A stretch of DNA of 10,124 bases from CAZXYF01 sp964644705. Lineage in GTDB: Bacteria > Planctomycetota > Brocadiia > SM23-32. The notes beneath the pieces were generated by a model that worked only from the letters and a program-made list of their open reading frames with translations, was not told the origin of the DNA and ran no database searches. Numbering within the stretch: the first letter of the stretch is position 1; each line of letters opens with the position of its first letter. A program made the translations under genes and the position numbers. The stretch spans positions 1-10,124 of the forward strand of contig CAZXYF010000113.1 in NCBI GenBank assembly GCA_964644705.1. Reading direction: 5' to 3'. Shown in pieces: positions 1 to 6,400 of the stretch.

Positions 1-66
1 TTATGATTATTAACCTAAGGTTTATAACACCTCCTGGGAATTTGTTCTTTGGATGATGTCCTGTGC

Positions 67-109
67 AAGATACAAGGATGCAGGGATTCAGTGTGGACCT
101 TTGTATCTT
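67..109 (-). repeat. Imperfect inverted repeat downstream of the DUF1841-like gene
   Basis: AAGATACAAGG at 67-77 is complementary to CCTTTGTATCTT at 98-109 apart from one bulged base, giving an 11-bp stem with a 20-base loop. It begins 15 bases beyond the stop of the minus-strand gene. It could be a transcript-end or mRNA-stabilising hairpin. No U-run follows it on the minus strand, so it is not a standard intrinsic terminator. Confidence 0.45.
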
Positions 110-124
110 TGAATCACTGCGCTT

Positions 125-508
125 TCACTCCTCGAATCGTTCCCGCCACGATTCCGGTGTCAGCTCTTTCAGCTCCCGATAATAACGGCGGTTCAAAACC
201 TTGCTGGGGGCGTCCCCTTCAAAAACACGCTGCAGATGATCGCTCAGCACACACCCGACCGCATGAATGGCATCGTGTCGGCTGAGCCCTTCACCCATCA
301 GCCTCTCCACCGTCGCGGCGACCGGTATTTCCTCGCCCATCGCCACCTGATTCTCCACCGTGGCGTGTATCATGGCGTGCATACGGATACGCTGCATCTC
401 CCCCTCCTGTTCCTGGTGGTACTCCAGCGCTGCTGCGATGCATTCCTCCTCATCCATCTCGGACCATTCGTCAGGATCCGGTGGTACATTGGGATCGTAT
501 TCTGTCAT
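125..508 (-). CDS. DUF1841-like small acidic protein
   Basis: This encodes a 127-residue cytoplasmic protein of unknown function, with no signal peptide or membrane segment. Residues 1-38 are rich in Asp and Glu. The core, about residues 41-97, has the pattern MHAMIHATVENQVAMGEEIP, then ERLMGEGLSRHDAIHAVG. This matches what I remember of DUF1841-type proteins: paired histidines, a following ENQ, an xxIP turn, then RHDAIHA at 77-83. The family has no assigned reaction; the conserved His and Glu could bind a metal, which is inference. The frame extends 12 codons upstream to a TTG at 542-544. I prefer the ATG at 506-508 because AGAAAGG lies about 10 bases before it, while the TTG has no comparable site. 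It is a single-gene unit pointing left, with a candidate promoter at 563-592 and an inverted repeat just past its stop. The gene call is firm; the family name is from memory. Confidence 0.82.
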   Translation of the reverse strand: MTEYDPNVPPDPDEWSEMDEEECIAAALEYHQEQEGEMQRIRMHAMIHATVENQVAMGEEIPVAATVERLMGEGLSRHDAIHAVGCVLSDHLQRVFEGDAPSKVLNRRYYRELKELTPESWRERFEE

Positions 509-562
509 AGTATCAGGGCCTTTCTTGCTCAAGCTATAATTCAATTCGCTCCCGTGTCCTTT

Positions 563-592
563 TTTATACCTTCAACCCCCGCCGGATAACAA
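563..592 (-). promoter_or_regulatory. Candidate sigma70-type promoter of the DUF1841-like gene
   Basis: Read on the minus strand, a TTGTTA -35 box (complement of 587-592) and a TATAAA -10 box (complement of 563-568) are separated by 18 bases. Initiation would be near 556, leaving a leader of roughly 48 bases before the ATG at 508. The boxes fit the consensus reasonably and the position suits the gene. No experimental signal is visible. Confidence 0.5.
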
Positions 593-695
593 GGCCGATG
601 TAAACGTCCCTTTCATGTACCCGATAAATTTGCCTATAATCTACGTCACTCGCCAGGCCTGTCCAAAATAGCGTTTCGAGAAGCATGAATCTTTG

Positions 696-787
696 TCTTT
701 ATCATCGTCTTTACCATAATCTGCCGTTGTTTTTGGCGGTCGTAGCATCGATAGAAAGGCAGACAAAGGCAAAGACGAAGGTAAAGA
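696..787. repeat. Long imperfect palindrome (30-base arms)
   Basis: The arm at 696-725 aligns with the reverse complement of 758-787 at 24 of 30 positions. The best-matching blocks are TCGTCTTT with its partner AAAGACGA, and TCTGCC with GGCAGA. The 32-base loop is 726-757. One arm is strongly pyrimidine-rich with TCTTT and CTTT steps, and the other is its purine-rich partner. The element is non-coding and lies about 160 bases before the glycosidase start. It could be a small palindromic repeat or MITE-like remnant, or an RNA stem-loop. No flanking target-site duplication was evident. Confidence 0.6.
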
Positions 788-872
788 TGTTAGATACACC
801 TCCCTAATGTAACTGGGGGTGGTTTGCGAGATGGACTGTATTCCCGGCTCAAATCACCGGAGAACCCGTTTG

Positions 873-894
873 AAAACGCCTTTTTGAACGTTTT
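873..894. promoter_or_regulatory. Short inverted repeat upstream of the glycosidase gene
   Basis: AAAACG at 873-878 and CGTTTT at 889-894 form a perfect 6-base inverted repeat with a 10-base spacer, 54 bases before the glycosidase ATG. The position and two-fold symmetry would suit a dimeric repressor or activator site, as is common for sugar-utilisation genes. A 6-base match in AT-rich DNA can also arise by chance. Confidence 0.25.
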
Positions 895-948
895 GGACAG
901 CACTGGTCACTCGCCGAACACTTCTCCCTTTTTTTCTGTTACACAATC

Positions 949-3153
949 ATGAAACGTACACACACCTGGCAGTTCCCCCTTCCGCGCACACACACCGGCA
1001 TTCTTCAGGGCAATGGCACCATGGGCACCATCCTGTGGGGCGAGTCCGACTCCCTCCGGCTGACCATTGGCCGGGCTGATTTCTGGGATCATCGCGGCGG
1101 CTCCGAATGGACCTCCGAGATGAGCTATTCGAACATACGGAAATATCTGGACGAGGATGACGAGGAGGGGCTGGATCAACTCTTCAGCTGCAAAACATCC
1201 GACCGGAGCATACCCGACACCCCCACCGTGCTCCCGGTGGGACGCGTCGATTTGCAGCTGCAGGGTGATGCGCAGGTGGAGGAGGCGGAGCTCAACCTCG
1301 AGGACGGCACTATCGCCGCCCGAACCCACCAGGGACAGAACGTCCGAATTGTCCACGACATGGAACAGCACCTGGTCATGGTTGAGCTTCCCCCGGAACT
1401 TTCCGACGCCGATGTGCAGCCGGTTCCCGCCTGGGAATTTGTTGAAGAAGAACTCTCCTCCGTGGGATTTGAGCCCCCCGAGCCCGTCAGCACCCAACGG
1501 ATTGAGGGCTGGGTCCAGCGTTGCCCCGTCGATCCCGCCCTCTGCGTGGGATGGGCGCGCCAGGACGGGATCATTGCCATAGCCACCGCCCGAGGAACCG
1601 CCGACGAGGCCATCCGCACAGTCTCTCAAATTGCCACCAACGCCCTGGCCAAGGGATTCGAGACGGCGCACCAGCGGTGTGCTAATTGGTGGGAGGATTA
1701 CTGGGATCAGGCGGCGGAGGTGGATGTACCGAACGAGCGTCTGCAATATCTTTACGATTACGGAATGTACAAATTTGCGGGGTTCACCAATCCAGAGGGA
1801 GTTCCGGCCACGCTCCAGGGTCCCTGGATCGAAGAATATCGCATGCCGCCCTGGTCAAGCGATTACCACTTCAACATCAACGTCCAGATGTGCTATCAGC
1901 CGGCCTACCACGGCAATCTGCTGGAACACCTGCGCCCGCTGTGGGAAATGATCAATGGCTGGACCGAGACGTTGCGGCACAATGCCAAAATGTTGCTTGG
2001 CATAGACGACGGCCTGATGCTCCCCCATGCAGTAAGTGACGATTGCCGATTTCTGGTCGGCTACTGGGGGCATTCCGCCGATCATGGATGCACGGCCTGG
2101 GTTGCGCAGATGATGTTCCGCTACTACCTCTACAGCCAGGATCAGGACTTCCTCCGCGACACCGCCTACCCGTTCATGCGGGACACGATGCGAGTCTACG
2201 AGGAAATGCTCGAGCGGACCGATGATGGCAACTTCCGCCTGCCGGTGGGCATCTCCCCGGAATACTTCAATACGGAGGGGAAAGGCTACGGTCCCAACGC
2301 CAGTTTCCAGCTCGCCTGCATCCATCGTCTCTGTGAGGATCTGATCGAGGCCTGCGAGGTGCTGGGAAAGGAGCCGAAAGAGGTCTGGATAGAGATTCAG
2401 GACAAACTACCGAAGGCGTGTCTGATTGGCGAGGAGGGTCAGAAACGTATTGCCCTCTGGGAGGGGCAGGCCCTGGAGGAGAGCCATCGCCATCACTCCC
2501 ACCTGGCGGCCATTACGCCGTTCGATGTGATCGATCCGTATGATGAGGAGTGGCAGCCCATCGTGGAACGGAGTATAGAGGAATGGATCATGCGCGGTCC
2601 CGGACTCTGGTCGGGATGGTGCCTGACGTGGGCGTCCTGCTTGAGCAGTCACGTGGACAATCCCGAGGCGGCGGAACTCTGGCTCGACGTTTTTGATCGT
2701 TTCTTCACCAACGAGGGTGGCGGCACGCTGCACGACTGCCGCGCCTCGGGCATATCACTGACGGGCGCCCCGGCCATGGGAGGCACCGACACCGACGTGG
2801 ATGTGATGCAGATGGACGGCGGAATGGGATCGGTGGGCGCGATCCACGAAATGCTGCTGCACACCCGGCGCGGCGTCAATCACCTGTTTGCAGGAGCACC
2901 GGATCGGTGGGAAACAGCCTCTTTCGACGGATTGTTGACCGAAGGGGCCTTTGAAGTCTCGGCCAGTCGCGACGCAAGCGGCGTCGGCCCGGTCACCGTG
3001 AAGAGCCTGGCCGGTGGGACGTTTCAACTGGCTAATCCGTGGGAGACCGCCGTCGTGCGCCGACCGGGACAACCGGACAGATCAATCACCACATCGGTCG
3101 TCCGTGTCTCTCTGGAGGAGGGGGAAACCGTTACGTTGCATCCCGGAACATAA
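949..3153 (+). CDS. GH95-like glycoside hydrolase (alpha-L-fucosidase/galactosidase type)
   Basis: This is a 734-residue enzyme, slightly short for GH95 (commonly about 750-850). The known family acts by inversion on alpha-L-fucosides or alpha-L-galactosides within an (alpha/alpha)6 barrel. The N-terminal beta-sandwich signature GNGTMGTILWG is at 21-31. The barrel shows HFNINVQM (Asn309 and Asn311, matching the NxN pair of Bifidobacterium AfcA), ISPEY (Glu438, likely general acid), ESHRHHSHL at 511-519, and QMDGG with Asp623 where AfcA has its third catalytic-site residue. A short beta-rich domain closes the protein. Family members usually read QIDGNFG at the last motif, so the Gly replacing Asn and the Met replacing Phe may shift specificity. 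There is no signal peptide, so it is probably cytoplasmic and acts on imported oligosaccharides. ATG 949 is the first start after an in-frame stop at 871; no clear Shine-Dalgarno precedes it. It is monocistronic and converges on the next gene. The fold is well supported; the substrate is not known. Confidence 0.85.
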   Translation: MKRTHTWQFPLPRTHTGILQGNGTMGTILWGESDSLRLTIGRADFWDHRGGSEWTSEMSYSNIRKYLDEDDEEGLDQLFSCKTSDRSIPDTPTVLPVGRVDLQLQGDAQVEEAELNLEDGTIAARTHQGQNVRIVHDMEQHLVMVELPPELSDADVQPVPAWEFVEEELSSVGFEPPEPVSTQRIEGWVQRCPVDPALCVGWARQDGIIAIATARGTADEAIRTVSQIATNALAKGFETAHQRCANWWEDYWDQAAEVDVPNERLQYLYDYGMYKFAGFTNPEGVPATLQGPWIEEYRMPPWSSDYHFNINVQMCYQPAYHGNLLEHLRPLWEMINGWTETLRHNAKMLLGIDDGLMLPHAVSDDCRFLVGYWGHSADHGCTAWVAQMMFRYYLYSQDQDFLRDTAYPFMRDTMRVYEEMLERTDDGNFRLPVGISPEYFNTEGKGYGPNASFQLACIHRLCEDLIEACEVLGKEPKEVWIEIQDKLPKACLIGEEGQKRIALWEGQALEESHRHHSHLAAITPFDVIDPYDEEWQPIVERSIEEWIMRGPGLWSGWCLTWASCLSSHVDNPEAAELWLDVFDRFFTNEGGGTLHDCRASGISLTGAPAMGGTDTDVDVMQMDGGMGSVGAIHEMLLHTRRGVNHLFAGAPDRWETASFDGLLTEGAFEVSASRDASGVGPVTVKSLAGGTFQLANPWETAVVRRPGQPDRSITTSVVRVSLEEGETVTLHPGT

Positions 3154-3226
3154 CACGGCTGGCGGTCGCAATTTTACTCTTCTGGCGCACAGGAATCTTA
3201 GAACATTTTCGCAGAACCGATCAACC

Positions 3227-4513
3227 TCACTCCCCGTCGTCTTCCTTTTCTGTCTGACGGCGGAGGGCGATTGTCACTTTATAGCCGGAGGTGCGGAAAG
3301 TATAGAACACACGTCCTCCCTCAGCATCGATGCTGCGGGTAGCGCGTCGTTTTGGCTCCTGCAGATCGAGAATGTTCCCAATCCCCTTCAGCTCGACGCG
3401 CACCGTCTGGTCGCCCTCCCGTTCATACACGCTCATTGAACGTCGGCCGGCATCGAGGTTAATGACCCGTCCATCCTCGTGAACGAGAATATCACTGGCC
3501 ACCACATCAGTAATTTCGCCGCCGAACCCACCGCCCCACTGCAAAAATGGCCCGCGGTAACCTCTGTGTCTCACTCGATCATTTTCGCCGGACACTCGAG
3601 CGGTGACCACTGGTTTTTCGTCCCCCTGCTTCTGTTCTCTGACCACCACGCCCCTGTCCATACGAGTCGTGGACCCGATCACGTTCCGTTCTCCATTTTT
3701 CTCTGCATCCTGCTCTTCTCCGGGATCTCTTTTTGCGCCCCTTTTGTGAGCTTTTTTATCCGCCGTTTTGTCGCCCGGTTGAGCATCGGCGGTGGGCTCG
3801 ACGATAAAGATAACGTCGTCCTTTTTATCCAGCAGGTGCAGGCGCCCGTTCGCGTCCACGTATGCTTCGTAATGTTTATTCTCATTCCCCGCCCGGATGC
3901 CTCCCGGCAACGTGAACGGTCCGCGGACCTGGTTATCATTCGCCTTTTTCTTGTCTTTCGCGGGCGACAGCTCAAAGCTTTCCACGACCATGTCATAAAC
4001 AATGCGGCTTTGCCTGTAGTGCTTCGGTGGAGAAACCAGGCCCAACCGATACACCTTCCCATCCTGGGCGAACACGGTCTCGTCCTGGGCAATCTGGCGA
4101 CGTTGTTTGCCCTTTTTCAACACCCAGCGTGAGTGAAGACGCCACCCGGTAAGGTTATTCGCCTTCACTTTTCCCGTCGATTTGATCCTGGCCCCGTATT
4201 TTTTCTTCATTTCCCGGGAAAGAGCACCGAGCAGTGCCTTTGCAGAAGCCTTCCGGGCATCCGGCAGCTCGCGCACCTGATATGTCAAGTAGGCGCCGGT
4301 ATTGGGCGCAATGAAGATGTGTTTCCCGTTTTTATGCCGTTTTTTGAATTTCTCCGGCACCAGGAACTCTGCCCCCGATTGGCCGTCCCGATAGACAGTC
4401 ATCATCGACGCCTCGCCCGAGCCGCCCGCCATGGATACATGGGAGATGAGAAGAGCGATAACAACGACGAACGCGCTTGAAACACGCTGGCAAAAGCCTG
4501 CAGTTCTATTCAT
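3227..4513 (-). CDS. Secreted protein with duplicated RGPF module, function unknown
   Basis: This 428-residue protein has an N-terminal signal peptide: basic start, hydrophobic core about 14-25, likely cleavage after SMA near residue 29. Residues 37-182 look like one alpha/beta domain in the style of PsbP or DUF1795 proteins (FLVPEKF, then YLTYQV, NLTGWRL, DGKVYRLGLVSP, VVESFEL); this is an impression, not an alignment. From 197 a module begins RGPFTLPGG and runs to about 240, with DANGRLHLLD inside. A second begins at 320 with RGPFLQWGGG, followed by HEDGRVINLD. A very charged, low-complexity linker (about 245-315, rich in K, E, D and R) separates them. The protein is strongly basic for much of its length. 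AGGTGA stands 6 bases before the ATG, supporting this start. It is transcribed away from the flippase operon and towards the glycosidase gene, so it is probably its own unit. I do not recognise a named family; a periplasmic or surface location is inferred from the signal peptide. Confidence 0.8.
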   Translation of the reverse strand: MNRTAGFCQRVSSAFVVVIALLISHVSMAGGSGEASMMTVYRDGQSGAEFLVPEKFKKRHKNGKHIFIAPNTGAYLTYQVRELPDARKASAKALLGALSREMKKKYGARIKSTGKVKANNLTGWRLHSRWVLKKGKQRRQIAQDETVFAQDGKVYRLGLVSPPKHYRQSRIVYDMVVESFELSPAKDKKKANDNQVRGPFTLPGGIRAGNENKHYEAYVDANGRLHLLDKKDDVIFIVEPTADAQPGDKTADKKAHKRGAKRDPGEEQDAEKNGERNVIGSTTRMDRGVVVREQKQGDEKPVVTARVSGENDRVRHRGYRGPFLQWGGGFGGEITDVVASDILVHEDGRVINLDAGRRSMSVYEREGDQTVRVELKGIGNILDLQEPKRRATRSIDAEGGRVFYTFRTSGYKVTIALRRQTEKEDDGE

Positions 4514-4696
4514 ATCCTGTCACCTGTTCGTTCCAGTAACGCTGGTGAACCTCCTGCGCGGGCACCCGACTATGTTTACTATACCGAACATGCCCCTCCA
4601 CAACCATCAAGATCTGGTTTTGCCTTCCGGAACATTCGTTTCTCCGGCACGGGGCATTGCTCACCCCAGCACGGGCCACCGTGCCTGAGTTCGTTA

Positions 4697-4756
4697 CCCG
4701 GGCTTCCTCGCCGGGCTCGGGCGCCCGGGGCTATGGACTGAGACGCCCTGCAGGGC
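4697..4756. repeat. GC-rich palindromic repeat block (REP-like)
   Basis: CCCGGGC at 4697-4703 pairs with GCCCGGG at 4723-4729, and the enclosed CCGGGCTCGGGCGCCCGG can fold on its own. A perfect 12-base palindrome, GCCCTGCAGGGC, follows at 4745-4756. Paired GC-rich hairpins between divergent genes are the layout of REP or BIME-type intergenic repeats. From memory, similar CCCGGGGCT...GCCCTGCGGGGC strings are frequent in planctomycete and verrucomicrobial intergenic DNA. No second copy of the whole block is in this window, so dispersion cannot be shown here. Confidence 0.5.
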
Positions 4757-4847
4757 TAACGACATTAATTCAGGCCCTGGTGTTGTCAAACATACCCGGT
4801 AGGCAGCCCTGTACAACTCACATCTTAGCCGTTTTGTCGGTTCAGCG

Positions 4848-4877
4848 TTGACACTTACCGAGAAACGCTCCGATAAT
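4848..4877 (+). promoter_or_regulatory. Sigma70-type promoter of the flippase operon
   Basis: A perfect -35 box TTGACA (4848-4853) and a GATAAT -10 box (4872-4877) are separated by 18 bases. Initiation would be near 4884, giving a leader of about 44 bases to the flippase ATG. AGCGTT at 4844-4849 and AACGCT at 4864-4869 form an inverted repeat overlapping the -35 box and spacer, which is a good place for a repressor. No other promoter of this quality was seen within the four genes downstream. Confidence 0.65.
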
Positions 4878-4927
4878 AGAGATGATATCGTGCGGGCTCG
4901 CCCCGTCCTCCTGAGTACGAGAAGGTA

Positions 4928-6400
4928 ATGAACCAGGACAACTCCGAACAAAACTCCACGGCCACAACCATCGCCAAATACTGGTCCGGCAAACTCTACC
5001 GCCAGGTCCTGGGAGCTGTTGTGTCGTTTCTCCGCCCCAAGCTGCTGTCACCGGAATATTACGGGGTATGGACCATCCTGAAACTTATTCGGCGATACGC
5101 ATCATACAGCCACCTGGGAACCCGGTCCGCTCTGCGGTATCTCATCCCACTGTATGAGAGTCGTGAGGATGAGACAACGGTGGGTGCACTCCATGCAAGT
5201 GGGTTCTTTTTTGGATTGGGTGTCACGATTCTCATAGCCGTGGGAGTAATGCTGGCGGCACTGGCGCCCGGATTTACCCGGGCGGTGCGGGCGGGGCTGA
5301 TATCCATGGGGATCCTGGTCATACTTCGCTATTATCACCATTTCCTCCTCTCCCTCCTCAAAGCGGAGGAAGCATTTGGTATCATCACGCGCTCAATCTA
5401 CGTGATGGTGACACTGACTTTTGTCACAACCGTCCCGCTCCTGTATTTTTTCGACATTTACGGCATCTACGCCTCGGTCATCATCGCCGAGACGGGCACA
5501 ATCGTATTTCTCCGCCTGGGATACTCATTCCGTGAACGGGGTACTTTTGAATGGTCCGCAGTGCTCACACTTCTCCGGAAGGGTTTCCCCATTATTGTTT
5601 TGAATCTCGCGATTGCCCTGGTCACCACCTGCGATCGGATCATCGTCGGAGCTATGATGGGGAAAGAAGCACTCGGTTATTACGGCATCGCGATCATGGG
5701 GATGGCCTTTCTCATGGAGATCCCGGGAACCGCTCGGTCGGTGATGGAGCCCCGACTCATGCGCACCCTCGAGAAGAGACCCGACGACGCCATCGTGCGC
5801 GATTACCTGGTCTCCCCCATGATGAAAACCGTCTATCTCCTCCCCTTCCTTGTTGGTCCATCCTTTCTGGCCATGGAGGCTGGAGTTACTTTTCTGCTGC
5901 CACGATACACGGCCGGCGTGCCGGCTGCGCGGACCCTGGCCCTCGGCGTTCCTCTGCTGGCACTGGCGTATGTCCCCCGCATGTTGATCATCGCGCGCGA
6001 CTGGCAGCTCGCCGTCTGCTGGCGCGTGCCCCCCATCCTTCTGGTCAACGTCGTGCTGGGAGTTCTGCTGGTCAAAGCGGGATACGGATTATTCGGCATC
6101 GCGCTGGCCACCATCCTGGCCTTTGGGTTGTTGTTTATGGTCCTTTTCGCATTCCTGCGCGTCAAACTCGAGAACTGGCCTACCGGTGACCAATGGGTCT
6201 TGAAATTGCTTCCCCCGGTAGCCCTCATGTGTGTGCTCGTGGTCGTGCTTTCCAGCGGCATTCCCCTGCTTATTTCCAACCTCTACTGGCAGGCCATTAT
6301 CTCCGTGGCTGTGTTCGGGATTATTTACGCTGGATTCTACCACTTCGCCGCCGCCAGAACGGGTATTCTTCCTCCTCTCAAGCCCTGGAGTATGCTGTGA
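4928..6400 (+). CDS. Polysaccharide flippase, Wzx/MATE-type membrane protein
   Basis: This 490-residue inner-membrane protein has roughly a dozen hydrophobic segments. Clear ones lie at about 90-115, 120-145, 155-180, 220-245, 260-275, 300-325, 340-360, 375-395, 400-420, 435-455 and 460-480. The pattern is that of MOP-superfamily lipid-linked oligosaccharide flippases: an early basic stretch with LSPEYYGVWTI, the CDRIIVGAMMGKEALGYYGI signature in the middle (a D-R pair followed by a glycine-rich turn and Tyr-Tyr), and a basic loop after it. Length is typical for Wzx. Its expected role is moving undecaprenyl-linked sugar units from cytoplasm to periplasm. GAGAAGG just before the ATG serves as the ribosome site. 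It is first in a four-gene operon behind the promoter at 4848-4877, and its stop overlaps the next gene's GTG. Lipid-linked peptidoglycan precursor transport (MurJ) is less likely given the glycosyltransferase context. Confidence 0.88.
   Translation: MNQDNSEQNSTATTIAKYWSGKLYRQVLGAVVSFLRPKLLSPEYYGVWTILKLIRRYASYSHLGTRSALRYLIPLYESREDETTVGALHASGFFFGLGVTILIAVGVMLAALAPGFTRAVRAGLISMGILVILRYYHHFLLSLLKAEEAFGIITRSIYVMVTLTFVTTVPLLYFFDIYGIYASVIIAETGTIVFLRLGYSFRERGTFEWSAVLTLLRKGFPIIVLNLAIALVTTCDRIIVGAMMGKEALGYYGIAIMGMAFLMEIPGTARSVMEPRLMRTLEKRPDDAIVRDYLVSPMMKTVYLLPFLVGPSFLAMEAGVTFLLPRYTAGVPAARTLALGVPLLALAYVPRMLIIARDWQLAVCWRVPPILLVNVVLGVLLVKAGYGLFGIALATILAFGLLFMVLFAFLRVKLENWPTGDQWVLKLLPPVALMCVLVVVLSSGIPLLISNLYWQAIISVAVFGIIYAGFYHFAAARTGILPPLKPWSML

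Larger units (their letters stand above)
545..948. other. Intergenic region between divergent genes
   Basis: No open frame here has coding character. The region separates the leftward DUF1841-like gene from the rightward glycosidase gene. It holds the minus-strand promoter (563-592), a long imperfect hairpin (696-787), a short hairpin CACCTCC/GGGGGTG at 797-821 with one G-T wobble and an 11-base loop, and a small inverted repeat at 873-894. I found no convincing -35/-10 pair for the glycosidase gene, so its promoter may be of an alternative or activator-dependent type. Confidence 0.6.
4514..4927. other. Intergenic region between divergent units
   Basis: This region holds no convincing gene. 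It contains the leader of the leftward secreted-protein gene, weak inverted repeats (ATGCCCC 4590-4596 with GGGGCAT 4661-4667; CCGGA 4627-4631 with TCCGG 4643-4647), a GC-rich palindrome block at 4697-4756, and the promoter of the rightward operon at 4848-4877. On the minus strand a TATAGT lies about 70 bases above the leftward ATG, but I could not pair it with a well-spaced -35 box. Confidence 0.6.

Noticed and set aside
1..40. AGGAGGTG on the minus strand near the left edge as a possible ribosome site, and the AACCT-A-AGGTT palindrome at 12-22
   Set aside because: The GTG within it runs into a stop after one codon and no other start follows at a suitable distance. The palindrome is too short to interpret.
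1855..2325. Minus-strand open frame of 156 codons within the glycosidase gene, and similar long frames at 907-1746 and 1176-1619
   Set aside because: They lie antisense to a gene with clear family motifs, in GC-rich DNA where antisense frames stay open. Their translations show no recognisable domain.
3154..3226. Possible bidirectional terminator between the convergent genes
   Set aside because: I found no stem of useful length with a T-run on either strand in these 73 bases.
3479..4132. Plus-strand open frame of 217 codons opposite the secreted-protein gene
   Set aside because: The minus-strand product has a signal peptide, a good ribosome site and internal repeats. The plus-strand frame is its shadow and has no ribosome site or domain.
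6193..6396. Upstream extension of the kinase-like gene to an ATG at 6193
   Set aside because: The extra 68 codons overlap the flippase coding sequence in another frame and read as arginine- and histidine-rich shadow. The GTG at 6397 has a ribosome site and a typical 4-base overlap.
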